From an uncultured Sphingomonadales bacterium (GTDB lineage Bacteria > Pseudomonadota > Alphaproteobacteria > Sphingomonadales > Sphingomonadaceae), in NCBI GenBank assembly GCA_903832325.1, contig CAILBC010000012.1:237624-301623 (forward strand): a DNA stretch of 64,000 bases, written 5' to 3'. The translations under genes and the position numbers were made by a program. Shown piece after piece: positions 39,674 to 48,432 of this stretch; position 1 is the first letter of the stretch, and the number at the start of each line of letters is the position of its first letter. The notes below the pieces were generated by a model, which saw only the letters and a list, made by a program, of their open reading frames with translations, was not told the DNA's origin and made no database searches.

Positions 39674-40359
39674 GGCGTCTTGTCCTTTGCCTTACGCGCC
39701 GGCTTTGCCGGCGTAGGGGGCCCCGGTTCGGCAGTCTTTGCCTTGAAACGGCAAAGGTCAATGACCCCGCAGTGCCAGCATTCGGGCAGCCTCGCCTTGC
39801 ACACATAGCGGCCGTGGAGGATCAGCCAGTGGTGTGCGCCCAGGCGGAACGGGGCGGGCACTTTTTTCTCCAGGCCTTTTTCGACGGCTTCGGGCGTTTT
39901 GCCTTTGGCCATGCCGGTGCGGTTGCCCACGCGAAAGATATGCGTGTCGACCGCGAAAGTTTCCATGCCGAACGCGGTGTTGAGCACGACATTGGCGGTC
40001 TTGCGGCCCACACCGGGCAGCCTGGTCAATGCGTCGCGATCGGCCGGCACTTCGCCGCCGTGGTCGCGGATCAGCATTTCGGACAGCGCGATCACGTTCC
40101 TGGCCTTGGCGTTGAACAGCCCGATGGTCTGGATGTGCGCTTTCAGCCCCTCTTCGCCCAGCGCAACCATTTCGGCCGGCGTGCGCACGATCTCGAACAG
40201 GCGCCGCGTCGCCTTGTTCACGCCCACATCGGTGGCCTGCGCCGACAGCGTTACCGCGACCAGCAACTGGAAAGTGTTGCCATAGGCCAGCTCGGTTTCG
40301 GGCGCGGGGTTGGCCTCGGCCAGGCGGCGGAAGAATTCGAAGATCTGGTCGCGCGTCAC
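39670..40359 (-). CDS. nth: Endonuclease III (DNA glycosylase/AP lyase)
   Basis: This 229-residue base-excision repair enzyme removes oxidised pyrimidines. The helix-hairpin-helix segment LTRLPGVGRKTANVVLNTAF contains the catalytic lysine, and AVDTHIFRVGNRTG the catalytic aspartate. Four cysteines near the C-terminus (CKARLPEC, WHC, GVIDLC; spacing 6-2-5) bind the 4Fe-4S cluster. Start GTG 40359 overlaps the dapB stop (GTGA), and the stop overlaps the lipoprotein ATG. A short basic and Pro-rich tail follows the cluster. The longer open frame upstream runs into dapB and is not used. Confidence 0.96.
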   Translation of the reverse strand: MTRDQIFEFFRRLAEANPAPETELAYGNTFQLLVAVTLSAQATDVGVNKATRRLFEIVRTPAEMVALGEEGLKAHIQTIGLFNAKARNVIALSEMLIRDHGGEVPADRDALTRLPGVGRKTANVVLNTAFGMETFAVDTHIFRVGNRTGMAKGKTPEAVEKGLEKKVPAPFRLGAHHWLILHGRYVCKARLPECWHCGVIDLCRFKAKTAEPGPPTPAKPARKAKDKTP

Positions 40360-41084
40360 AGATCGAGCACTTGTTCCATGGTATGGCGCCCCGGCGCCCG
40401 GCCCAGCAGCCATTGCGCCGCGCGCACCGCGCCGCGCGCGAAAATGCCCCGGTTTTCAGCCAGGTGCGACAGGGTCAGGCGTTCGTTGTCGGCCAGGAAA
40501 TGCACCGCATGGTCGCCCGCCACAGTGCCCCCGCGCAGCGCGGCAAAGCCGATCGCACCCACGGCGCGCGCGCCGGTCACCCCGTCACGCCCGCGCTGCG
40601 CCACTTCGGCCAGGTGCTCTCCGCGCCCTGCGGCGGCCGCTTCGCCCAGCAGCAGCGCGGTGCCCGATGGCGCATCGACTTTCATGCGGTGGTGCGTTTC
40701 GACAATTTCGATATCCCAATCGGGGCCCAGCCGCGCCGCCGCCTCGCGCACCAGATGCGCCAGCAACGTCACGCCGAGCGAGGTGTTGCCGGTCTGCAGC
40801 ACCGGAATCGACACCGCCGCCGCATCGATCAGCCAGTGGTGCCGTTCTTCCAGCCCGGTGGTGCCGACAACCAGCGGAATGCCCGCAGCAATCGCCGCCT
40901 CGATGGTGAATTCCAGCGCCAAGGGGCTCGAAAAATCGACCAGCACATCGCTTTGCGCCGCCAGCGCCGCCGGATCGCCGCCTTTGTCGATGCCGCCGGC
41001 ACAATCATGCCCGGCCGCCGCGATCGCCGCCTCAAGCGCCTGGCCCATGCGCCCCGCGCTGCCGATGATCCCGATTCTGGCCAT
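40356..41084 (-). CDS. dapB: 4-hydroxy-tetrahydrodipicolinate reductase
   Basis: This 242-residue NAD(P)H-dependent enzyme belongs to lysine and diaminopimelate synthesis. The Rossmann loop is IGIIGSAGRMGQALEA. VGTTGLEE follows, then the catalytic segment VETHHRMKVDAPSGTALLLG. ATG 41084 is chosen because GAGGGA precedes it and the cofactor loop follows at once. nth is coupled downstream. The upstream region holds a 17-bp tandem array. lysC of the same pathway is 10 kb to the left and not in the same unit. Confidence 0.96.
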   Translation of the reverse strand: MARIGIIGSAGRMGQALEAAIAAAGHDCAGGIDKGGDPAALAAQSDVLVDFSSPLALEFTIEAAIAAGIPLVVGTTGLEERHHWLIDAAAVSIPVLQTGNTSLGVTLLAHLVREAAARLGPDWDIEIVETHHRMKVDAPSGTALLLGEAAAAGRGEHLAEVAQRGRDGVTGARAVGAIGFAALRGGTVAGDHAVHFLADNERLTLSHLAENRGIFARGAVRAAQWLLGRAPGRHTMEQVLDL

Positions 41085-41161
41085 AGTTCCCTCTTGCTTG
41101 TGCTGCGCCTTTTGGCCGCGTGTGCCCGGCGGCGCAACCTGCCAAACGTGCCCCATGGCCC

Positions 41162-41222
41162 AGCCTGCCCCACAGCCAAGCCTGCCCCATAGCCCAGCCT
41201 TCCCTATATCCAAGCCTGTCAG
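41162..41222. repeat. 17-bp tandem repeat x 3.5
   Basis: Units AGCCTGCCCCACAGCCA, AGCCTGCCCCATAGCCC and AGCCTTCCCTATATCCA, then a partial AGCCTGTC, fill most of the gap between the divergent dapB and sirtuin genes. Confidence 0.82.
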
Positions 41223-41230
41223 GCCACGGC

Positions 41231-41956
41231 ATGATGCGCGCCATGACCCTGCACCCAGCCATCGTGATCCTCACCGGCGCCGGCATTTCGGCTGAAAGCG
41301 GCATCGATACCTTTCGCAGCGGCGCCAATGGCGGGCCCAGCCTGTGGGAACAGCACCGCGTCGAAGATGTCGCCACGCCCGAAGCGTTCGTGCGCGATCC
41401 CGATCTCGTGCTGCGCTTTTACGACATGCGCCGCGCCGCGATCCAGACCAAAGAGCCCAACGCCGCGCACCGCGCGCTCGCCCGGCTGGAACGCGAATGG
41501 CCCGGCACGGTCACCGTGGTCACACAGAATGTCGATGATCTGCATGAACGTGGCGGATCGCACAACGTCATCCACATGCACGGCGAACACCTCAACGCCT
41601 GGTGCACCACGTGCGATGCCCGCCCGCGCTGGACCGGCCTGCTGATCGACCGGCCGCCCTGCCCCGCCTGCGGCGCGCGCACGCTGCGCCCCGATGTCGT
41701 GTGGTTTGGCGAAATTCCCTATCACCTGGATAGGATCCAGCGCGCGCTGGCCGATGCGCACCTGTTCGTGTCGATCGGCACGTCGGGCGCGGTCTATCCC
41801 GCCGCCGGTTTCGTGCGGCTGGCGCGCGAACTGGGCATCGCCACGCTGGAACTCAATCTGGAACGCTCGCAAGGATCGGCCTGGTTCGATGAAACACGGC
41901 TGGGCCCGGCGAGCGAAGTGGTCACCCAATGGGTGGATCAGCTGCTCGGCCGCTGA
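41231..41956 (+). CDS. cobB: NAD-dependent protein deacylase (sirtuin)
   Basis: This is a 241-residue sirtuin that removes acyl groups from lysines using NAD. The NAD-binding LTGAGISAESGIDTFRS, TQNVDDLHERGG and the catalytic histidine in VIHMHGEH are present. A structural zinc site is formed by CTTC and CPAC. FVSIGTSGAVYPAA follows. Three in-frame ATG codons (41231, 41234, 41243) compete. The first is given, and none has a clear ribosome binding site. The last 19 bases overlap the convergent MoeB/ThiF gene. Confidence 0.93.
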   Translation: MMRAMTLHPAIVILTGAGISAESGIDTFRSGANGGPSLWEQHRVEDVATPEAFVRDPDLVLRFYDMRRAAIQTKEPNAAHRALARLEREWPGTVTVVTQNVDDLHERGGSHNVIHMHGEHLNAWCTTCDARPRWTGLLIDRPPCPACGARTLRPDVVWFGEIPYHLDRIQRALADAHLFVSIGTSGAVYPAAGFVRLARELGIATLELNLERSQGSAWFDETRLGPASEVVTQWVDQLLGR

Positions 41957-42711
41957 GCGCAAGTGCGGCATTCCGGATCACGCGCAATGCGCATCGTGCG
42001 AAGCCCCGGGGTCAGCCCGTCAATCACGTGCAGCCGGCCCCACTGCGGATCGCCCAGCGTGCTCACGCCCGCCACGACCACGCGCAGCGCCTGCATCGCC
42101 GCAAACGACCCGACAAGCCCCACCATCGCCCCCAGCACGCCCTGATCGGCACACGTATCGCAATCGGCCGCATCAAACGCATCGCCGACAAAGCAGCGGT
42201 AACAGGCCTGGCCCTGCAGATGCCCGGCAAAATTGGCCACCTGCCCCTGAAACCGCCCCAGCGCCGCACTCGTCAAGGGCACCCCCAGCGCGACACAGGC
42301 ATCCGCCACCGCCAGCCGCGTGGCAAAATTGTCCGTGCCATCCAGCACCACATCCGCGCCGCCCAGCAATTCCGCCGCATTGTCCGCACCAATCCGCGCC
42401 CGGTGCGCCACAATCTCCAGCACCGGATCAAACCGCGCCGCCCACCGCGCCGCGACTGCAACTTTTGCGTCGCCGATGTCATCGGGCGCAAACAGCGTCT
42501 GCCGCTGCAGGTTCGATGCCTCCACCACATCGTCATCAATCAGCGTCAGCCGCCCGATCCCCGCGCCCGCCAGATACTGCAACGCCGGATTGCCAATCCC
42601 CCCCATGCCCACCAGCACGACATGCGCCTTCGCCATACGCTCCTGCCCGGCCCCGCCCAGTTCGGGCAGAACAATGTGTCGGGCGAAGCGATCGAGGCGG
42701 TCCGGGGTCAT
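41938..42711 (-). CDS. HesA/MoeB/ThiF family adenylyltransferase
   Basis: This is a 257-residue E1-like enzyme that adenylates the C-terminus of a small sulphur carrier such as MoaD or ThiS. The ATP-binding VVLVGMGGIGNPALQYLAGA, LTLIDDDVVEASNLQRQ and DGTDNFATRLAVADAC are visible. Zinc cysteines appear as CYRC or CDTC and CRTC near the end. No rhodanese domain is present. ATG 42711 is preferred over an upstream TTG. It could be MoeB or ThiF; no mo- or thi- gene is adjacent to decide. Its end overlaps the sirtuin gene. Confidence 0.9.
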   Translation of the reverse strand: MTPDRLDRFARHIVLPELGGAGQERMAKAHVVLVGMGGIGNPALQYLAGAGIGRLTLIDDDVVEASNLQRQTLFAPDDIGDAKVAVAARWAARFDPVLEIVAHRARIGADNAAELLGGADVVLDGTDNFATRLAVADACVALGVPLTSAALGRFQGQVANFAGHLQGQACYRCFVGDAFDAADCDTCADQGVLGAMVGLVGSFAAMQALRVVVAGVSTLGDPQWGRLHVIDGLTPGLRTMRIARDPECRTCAQRPSS

Positions 42712-43146
42712 CAGGGGCAAATAGGAACTATGGGCAGGATTGCGAAGGGGTTTTTGCCTCCCGCTGGCGTTCTGGTGCCTCCGGCGGGCGTCCAGCGGGT
42801 AGGGGCCATCGCTCTTGCATCCCGTTCGCTTGCGGGAAACTGCATCTTAGCTTCATTTGATCGGTTGGACGCCATGATACATGGTAGAGGCCGCGTCGGC
42901 TATTGGGGCGCAAGCAGCCATTGGCGTGCTAGGGCCAAGGCAGGTTCAAGTATGCGTCGGGAGACAATCCACCCGCTTCGCGGCGAGACGCAAGGCCGGA
43001 TCAGCGCGCAGGTCCAGACAGTAACGGGATGCAAGGGCGATGGCCCTTGCCCGCCGGAGGCAAAAGACGCCCGCCGGAGGCAAAAGACGCCCGCCGGAGG
43101 CACAAAAACGCCCGCCAGTGGCAAAAGACGCCCGCCGGAGGCCCCC
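42712..43146. other. dnaA / MoeB-ThiF intergenic region with inverted repeat arrays
   Basis: These 435 bases hold two inverse units of a GCCCGCCGGAGGC repeat near 42755-42796 and 4.5 direct units at 43051-43150, with about 250 bases between that contain nothing I recognise. No small gene with a plausible start is supported. Confidence 0.65.
42755..42796. repeat. Two inverse units of the dnaA-downstream repeat
   Basis: TTGCCTCCCGCTGGCGTT and CTGGTGCCTCCGGCGGGCGT are the reverse complement of units in the 43051-43150 array, so the two blocks could pair across about 255 bases. Confidence 0.65.
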
Positions 43147-43150
43147 TTAG
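43051..43150. repeat. 20-bp tandem repeat x 4.5 at the dnaA 3' end
   Basis: CCGCCGGAGGCAAAAGACGC repeats from 43051, 43071, 43091 (21 bases), 43112 (variant CCGCCAGTGG) and 43132 (partial), ending at the dnaA stop codon. Each unit has a CCGCCGG core able to pair with itself. Confidence 0.87.
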
Positions 43151-44727
43151 TCTTCCAGTTGCCGCAACAACGTCCGCACATCCCCGTCCATTTCCGCATC
43201 GCGCGTGCGCAGTTCTTCGATCAGGCGCACGGCGTGGATCACGGTGGAGTGGTCGCGGCCGCCGAATTTGCGGCCGATTTCGGGGTAGGAGCGCGGGGTC
43301 AGGACTTTGGCGAGGTACATGGCGACCTGGCGCGGGCGGACGACGGCGCGGGCGCGGCGTTTGCTGGCCATTTCGGTGCGGTCGACGCGATAGAACTGGC
43401 ACACGGCGCGCTGGATTTCGTCGATGGTGATGCGGCGGCGGTTGGCGGAGAGGATATCGGTGAGTTGTTCTTCGGCGAGTTGCAGCGAGACCGGCTGGCC
43501 GGTGAGCTGGGCATAGGCGATGAGTTTGTTGAGGCCGCCGACGAGTTCGCGGACATTGCGGTTGATCGTGCGGGCGAGGAATTCGATGACGTCGGCGGGC
43601 ACCGCGCCGTGGACCGAGGAGGCGCCAAAGCGGGCGAGGCGGTGTTCGAGGATTTTGCGGCGCAGATCGATGTCGGCGGGCTGGATATCGGCGACGAGGC
43701 CCATCGACAGGCGCGACAGGAGGCGTTGTTCGACGCCATCGAGCGCCTGGGGGGCGCGATCGGCAGCGACGACGAGGCGTTTGCCGGCGCCCATCAGGGC
43801 ATCGATGGTGTGGAGGAATTCTTCCTGGGTGCTCGATTTGCCGATGATGAACTGGATATCGTCGACCAGCAGCAGGTCAAAGCCGCGCAGGCGGGCTTTG
43901 AACTCGATCATTTCGTGGCTGCGCATGGCCTGGACGAATTCGATCATGAAGCGTTCGGCGGAGCAGTAGAAGATGCGCGCGCCGGGGCGGGCGGCGGCAT
44001 AGGCGTGGCCGATGGCGTGGAGCAGGTGGGTTTTGCCCTGGCCGGTGGAGGCCTTGAGGTAGAGCGGCGAGAATTGCGGGGTTTCGATTGCGGCCATGCG
44101 CTGGGCGGCATTGACGGCCAGGACATTGCCGGCGCCCGAGACGAAATCGGCGAAAGTGAGCGAGGGGTCGAGCCCGTTCTGCACGCCGGCGAGGGCTTCG
44201 GCGGCGCTGGCAGGTGCGGTGTTGCGGGTGTCGCCGTGGCGGGCGGTCAGGCCCTGGGCTTCGCCGGGCAGACGCAGATCGGGCATGGCGCGGCGGCGCG
44301 GGTGGACGCTGATGCGCACCTGGCGCACTTCGGAGCGGGCGATTTTCCAGGCGAGCGACAGGCGGTCGGCAAAGCGGTCGGACACCCAGTTGGCGGAAAA
44401 TTCGGTGGGCAGGAACAAGTCGAGCGTGCCGGTTTCCTTGCAGAACGTGCCGACCTGGATCGGCTTGATCCACTGGCTGTGCAATTGCGGCCCGAGGTCC
44501 TTTTTCAGGCCCTGGCTGATGTCGGCCCAATCGGCGGCGAGGCCGACCGCTTCGCTGTCGTCGCCGGCCGCGCTGTCGCGGCCTTTTCGCGCGGGGGTGC
44601 CATCGCCCGAAGGCTGGTGCCGCGCGCCGGCCGCGCTGCTGAAGCCGGCAGCACCAGCGGTATTGGTGCCAGAACCGGTATTGGCACCGGCATTGGGGCC
44701 ACCATTCATGTAATCGTCGATCTTCAC
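43147..44727 (-). CDS. dnaA: Chromosomal replication initiator protein DnaA
   Basis: This is the AAA+ protein that opens the replication origin, about 526 residues. After a Gly/Asn/Thr-rich N-terminal extension, domain I starts near ADWADISQGLKKDLGPQ. The Walker A loop is LKASTGQGKTHLLHAIGHAY and Walker B is LLLVDDIQFI. The DnaA-box-binding domain IV ends with GGRDHSTVIHAVRLIEEL. Only GTG or late ATG codons are available as start. GTG 44727 is given with modest confidence, and ATG 44709 and a start at 44784 are alternatives. rpsT lies upstream and ends in its own terminator, so dnaA has a separate promoter in the 540-base gap. Confidence 0.94.
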   Translation of the reverse strand: MKIDDYMNGGPNAGANTGSGTNTAGAAGFSSAAGARHQPSGDGTPARKGRDSAAGDDSEAVGLAADWADISQGLKKDLGPQLHSQWIKPIQVGTFCKETGTLDLFLPTEFSANWVSDRFADRLSLAWKIARSEVRQVRISVHPRRRAMPDLRLPGEAQGLTARHGDTRNTAPASAAEALAGVQNGLDPSLTFADFVSGAGNVLAVNAAQRMAAIETPQFSPLYLKASTGQGKTHLLHAIGHAYAAARPGARIFYCSAERFMIEFVQAMRSHEMIEFKARLRGFDLLLVDDIQFIIGKSSTQEEFLHTIDALMGAGKRLVVAADRAPQALDGVEQRLLSRLSMGLVADIQPADIDLRRKILEHRLARFGASSVHGAVPADVIEFLARTINRNVRELVGGLNKLIAYAQLTGQPVSLQLAEEQLTDILSANRRRITIDEIQRAVCQFYRVDRTEMASKRRARAVVRPRQVAMYLAKVLTPRSYPEIGRKFGGRDHSTVIHAVRLIEELRTRDAEMDGDVRTLLRQLED

Positions 44728-45267
44728 GTCATCCGGTCCCGCATGTCCTGGGCGACACGCCGGAAAGCTCCGGCGCGCAAGCAATTGATCTCCACCCGCT
44801 CCGGCTTATGCCGGAACGGCCCCTTTGGTGGCCCCGGGACGTTCCCGCGATGACCCCGCAATGGCCCCCTATTGGCCTATGTCTGTGATCCGGAGATGGT
44901 GGTGCCGCCTCTGCCAGGAGCGTGCCGCCATTGCCCGATGCCCCTGTCTATTGGCGAGTGGTCAGGATTCGCAAGCGGAACTGTGCAAAGAATCTGAAAT
45001 AATTGCCCTTGACTCCGATGACACCTTGGAATTTTTCTAAGCCATTGATTAAAAACGATTTGATTTTTCGAGGTCAGCGAATCGCGGTAAATCCGCCATT
45101 TAGCTCTGGCGATGTGTCATCGCTCTGTCACAGGTCGACCGACGAAAAACGCCGGCGTGAAACACGCCGGCCCCTTGATGGCCTAAACCAAGTGTTAACC
45201 CTGCGTATAAGTACCCAGCAGATTCGGGCCAACGGGCCCGGATCCGCGAATCATACCAATCGCCGGA
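44728..45267. other. rpsT / dnaA intergenic region
   Basis: This 540-base gap contains the rpsT terminator (45142-45172) and, at about 44990-45110, an AT-rich patch that stands out from the GC-rich surroundings. TTAA-N7-TATA at about 45196 and TTAA-N7-TTGA near 45048 are one-mismatch versions of the CtrA site TTAA-N7-TTAA. No perfect TTATNCACA DnaA box is seen, so an origin cannot be claimed. The dnaA promoter must lie here. Confidence 0.55.
45142..45172 (-). terminator. Rho-independent terminator of rpsT
   Basis: On the minus strand GCCGGCGTG, a TTT loop and CACGCCGGC are followed by GTTTTTCG, about 95 bases after the rpsT stop. Confidence 0.88.
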
Positions 45268-45528
45268 TCAAAGCGCGGCGACGCGCTTTGACAGGCGCGA
45301 CACTTTGCGCGCCACGGTGTTCTTGTGCAGCACGCCGCGCGCCACGCCGCGCGCCAGTTCGGGCTGTGCGGCCTTCAGGGCATCGGCCGCGGCCGACTTG
45401 TCGCCGCCTTCGATCGCGCTTTCCACTTTCTTGACGAACGTGCGGATGCGCGACAGGCGCGCGCCGTTGATGGCGGCGCGGTTTTCGTTGCGGCGGATGC
45501 GCTTGCGGGCTTGCGGCGTGTTGGCCAT
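45268..45528 (-). CDS. rpsT: 30S ribosomal protein S20
   Basis: This is an 86-residue basic protein of the small subunit. [20 protein letters not shown] and the closing [15 protein letters not shown] match S20, and it is the usual length. GAGAAGCG lies upstream of ATG 45528. A terminator follows 95 bases downstream, so it is an independent unit between the P450 gene and dnaA. rpsT next to dnaA is a familiar arrangement in Alphaproteobacteria. Confidence 0.97.
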   Translation of the reverse strand: MANTPQARKRIRRNENRAAINGARLSRIRTFVKKVESAIEGGDKSAAADALKAAQPELARGVARGVLHKNTVARKVSRLSKRVAAL

Positions 45529-45796
45529 ATATGTGTTCGCTTCTCGTCCTGTGGCGGGCCGCAGGGCCCGGATGCAAAATTTCGGGTCTTCGGGACTGTT
45601 CCGGTCCGGATCACTCCGGCCCCGAACGGTCCTGAAAGGGTGCTAGGCATTGATCCGCGACATGCCCCGCATGCGGTCGGCTGATCGGGGACAATGTTGC
45701 GCTGTGCAACACCACCCCCCCGTCCAACCGGCGCAACGCGACAGGCGGTAAAGCCCGCGGGAAAGCGCAGGCCCATACCGACGACAGCCGGTTGCG

Positions 45797-47209
45797 TCAA
45801 CAGATTCGCCGCAATTCCAGCCGCAACCCGTCACGCGGGCGCGGGATCGGCCAGGCCTGCCAGCGCGGGGCATAGCCGGGCGCTGCGCTAATGCGATAGC
45901 GGGTGAGGATATTGTGCGTCAAAATCCGCGTCTGCATCGTGGCAAAATGCAGCCCCAGGCACATGTGTGCGCCGCCGCCAAACGGCACCCAGGCATATTT
46001 GTGCCGCTGCGCGACTTTGTCGGGGGTAAAGCGCAAGGGATCGAACCGGTCGGGATCGGGCCACAGCACCGGATCGGCATGGACCGCTGCGGGATTGATC
46101 CCCACGGTGGTGCCGGCGGGGATATGGTGGCCCATGAAGGTGAAATCGCGCAGCGCGCGGCGCGGCATCGCCGGCACCGGCGGCATGATGCGCAGCGCCT
46201 CCTTGAAGGCCAGATCGGTCAGCTCCATGCTGCCCAGCGCCTCGTGCGCGATGGGTCGTCCCGGGCCCCCGGCAGCGGCAAGCGCCTCGTTGCGCAGCCG
46301 GTCCTGCCAGTCGGGGTTGCAGGCCAGATGCCAGATCAGCGTGGTGAACGAGCTGGTGATCGTATCGTGCGCGGCCATCAGCAGAAAGATCATGTGATCC
46401 ACCACCACATCGGCGGGCAGCAGCGTGCCATCCTCGCGCGTGGCCAGGGCAAACTGGCTGAACATGTCCTGCCCCGGGCTGGCGCGGCGTTCGGCAAGCA
46501 GGCGGGTGAACCATTCGATCAGCATGCGCCGCCCGGCCACGCCCTTGCCCATCGCGGTGAAGGGCAGCGGCCGCCGCACGGGCGCGACCGAGGCCTGGAC
46601 CATGGCGGTGAACGCCTTGCCCAGCCGATCGGCCTCCGGCCCCAGCGGCAGGCCGAGGAAGCTCGTGGCGGCGGTCTGCAGCGTGAGTGCCTTGATCGCA
46701 TCATAGACGCGCAAATCGAAAGTTTCCGCGCCCGCGCCCCAGGCTTGCGTGCCTGTGGCAATATCGCGGTTGAGCAAGTCGCAATAGGCCTTCATCGGCT
46801 CGGGCTTGAACGCCACCGATAAAGCGCGCCGGTCGATGCGGTGCGCATCGTGATCCATCAGCATCAGCCCGCGCGGAAACAGCAGGTTGAGAATGGGGCC
46901 CCAGCCCTGTTCGTTGGAAAACAGCCGGTCGCGGTCAAACAGCACGAGCTCGTTGGCTTCCGGCCCGATCAGGTTCACCCCGCGCCGGCCAAAGCTGCGC
47001 GCGCGATAGACCGGACCATGGGTTTCGACCATGCGCCGGTTGAACCCGGCCGGATCGGCCAGCTGGGTCAGCGTGGTGCCGATGACCGGCCAGCCATCTT
47101 CACCCGGAATGGCATCGAGCGCGCGATCGCCGGGGTGGCCGGTCCAATGCGGATTGCCGCGTTCCGACTGGATGTCGTGCGCGCGGGCATTGCCTGCCAG
47201 GCTGGCCAC
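45797..47209 (-). CDS. Cytochrome P450
   Basis: This is a 470-residue soluble bacterial P450 monooxygenase. The I-helix oxygen-binding segment is FLLMAAHDTITSS, the K-helix ExxR is in FKEALRIMPP, and the haem loop WVPFGGGAHMCLGLHFA places the cysteine ligand at about C417. No ATG is near the N-terminus. GTG 47209 is chosen because GGGAG precedes it, and GTG 47272 would add 21 residues. Ferrochelatase lies upstream on the same strand, 113 bases away. No ferredoxin or ferredoxin reductase gene is adjacent. The substrate is unknown. Confidence 0.92.
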   Translation of the reverse strand: MASLAGNARAHDIQSERGNPHWTGHPGDRALDAIPGEDGWPVIGTTLTQLADPAGFNRRMVETHGPVYRARSFGRRGVNLIGPEANELVLFDRDRLFSNEQGWGPILNLLFPRGLMLMDHDAHRIDRRALSVAFKPEPMKAYCDLLNRDIATGTQAWGAGAETFDLRVYDAIKALTLQTAATSFLGLPLGPEADRLGKAFTAMVQASVAPVRRPLPFTAMGKGVAGRRMLIEWFTRLLAERRASPGQDMFSQFALATREDGTLLPADVVVDHMIFLLMAAHDTITSSFTTLIWHLACNPDWQDRLRNEALAAAGGPGRPIAHEALGSMELTDLAFKEALRIMPPVPAMPRRALRDFTFMGHHIPAGTTVGINPAAVHADPVLWPDPDRFDPLRFTPDKVAQRHKYAWVPFGGGAHMCLGLHFATMQTRILTHNILTRYRISAAPGYAPRWQAWPIPRPRDGLRLELRRIC

Positions 47210-47322
47210 TGTCGCTGTCTCCCGTTTTGCGTCGGACAATGCCGTCCGCTTGCTGCGCCGGCGTGATGACACGAATGTCAGCAAGGGGGAAGGGGGCGGG
47301 GCGCGCGCTTTGGCTCGCGCGG

Positions 47323-48432
47323 TCAGAGCCACCCGGCCAGTTCGCGCCGCACCAGCGTTTCGGTCAGCGCGGCGCCTTCGTCCCCGGCGTTGAGGCAGGC
47401 CAGCGCGGCAAACTGTTCGCCGCCCGCGCCCAGAAACTCCTCGCGCCCGCGAATCGCCAGCTCTTCCAGCGTTTCGAGGCAATCGGCCGAAAATCCGGGT
47501 GCGGCGACCACGATCCGCCGCGTGCCGGCGCGCCCTTGCGCAATCAGCGTTTCGTCGGTTGCCGGTTCCAGCCATTTGGCGCGGCCAAAGCGCGACTGGA
47601 ATGTGGTTTCCAGCCGCAGCCCGGGGTGGCTTTGGGCAAAGGCTTCGCCCAGCAGGCGCGCGGTCTTGCGGCAATGGCAATGATAGGGATCGCCCAGATG
47701 CAGCGTGCGTTCGGGCATGCCGTGAAAGCTCAGCAGCAGCACTTCGGGATCGAAATCGAGCGCGGCGATCTGGCGCGACAGATCGCGGTGCAGCGCGTCG
47801 ACATAGGCCGGATCGTCGTGCCACGGCGGCACCGTGCGCAGCGCCGGCAGGCGCCGCGTCTGCAGGATCCAGCGCGCCACATCGTCCATCACGCTGGCCG
47901 TGGTGGCGGCCGAAAACTGGGGATAGAGCGGCATGATCAGCACGCGTTCGCAGCCTTCGGCCACCAGCGCGTCAAGCTCTGCGGCGATGGCCGGGCGGCC
48001 ATAGCGCATGGCATAACGCACCACTGCCGCCTCGCCCAGCCGCGCCTGCACTGCTGTGGCCAGCGCCTTGGTGATCGAGGCCAGCGGCGATCCGTCTTTG
48101 GTCCATACCTGGGAATAGGCGTGCGCCGATTTTCGCGGCCGGGTGTTCAGGATGATGCCGCGCAGGATCGGCTGCCAGACCAGCGCCGGAATTTCCACCA
48201 CGCGCCGGTCCGACAGGAACTGTTTCAGATAACGGCGGACCGAATCGGTATCGGGTGCATCGGGCGTGCCCAGATTGACCACCAGCACCCCGATCCGCCC
48301 GGTGGCGACCACGGGATGGTCCGCCGGCCAGTGCGCCGGCACATGCGCCGGGCAAGACGCCGGTTTTTGGCCGGTTTGCGCCAACGCAGGCTGTGCCGGA
48401 TGATCGGAAACCGGGCGATCGGGGTTGGTCAT
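47323..48432 (-). CDS. hemH: Ferrochelatase
   Basis: This 369-residue enzyme inserts iron into protoporphyrin IX in the last step of haem synthesis. GVLVVNLGTPDAPDTDSVRR, PLYPQFSAATTASV, the catalytic histidine in LLLSFHGMPERTLHLGDPY and QSRFGRAKWLEPATDETL are conserved. The first 45 residues are a non-conserved Pro/Ala-rich extension. ATG 48432 overlaps the stop of the molybdopterin-subunit gene by four bases (ATGA), so the two are probably translated together, with P450 following. Confidence 0.95.
   Translation of the reverse strand: MTNPDRPVSDHPAQPALAQTGQKPASCPAHVPAHWPADHPVVATGRIGVLVVNLGTPDAPDTDSVRRYLKQFLSDRRVVEIPALVWQPILRGIILNTRPRKSAHAYSQVWTKDGSPLASITKALATAVQARLGEAAVVRYAMRYGRPAIAAELDALVAEGCERVLIMPLYPQFSAATTASVMDDVARWILQTRRLPALRTVPPWHDDPAYVDALHRDLSRQIAALDFDPEVLLLSFHGMPERTLHLGDPYHCHCRKTARLLGEAFAQSHPGLRLETTFQSRFGRAKWLEPATDETLIAQGRAGTRRIVVAAPGFSADCLETLEELAIRGREEFLGAGGEQFAALACLNAGDEGAALTETLVRRELAGWL

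Noticed and set aside
43051..43150. CRISPR array
   Set aside because: The 20-bp units are contiguous with no unique spacers, and no cas genes are present.
41929..44853. 974-codon plus-strand frame through MoeB/ThiF and dnaA
   Set aside because: It lies antisense to two well-supported genes and translates the tandem repeats into low-complexity sequence.
44728..45267. Chromosomal origin next to dnaA
   Set aside because: AT-rich, but no perfect TTATNCACA boxes were seen. In many Alphaproteobacteria dnaA is not at the origin.
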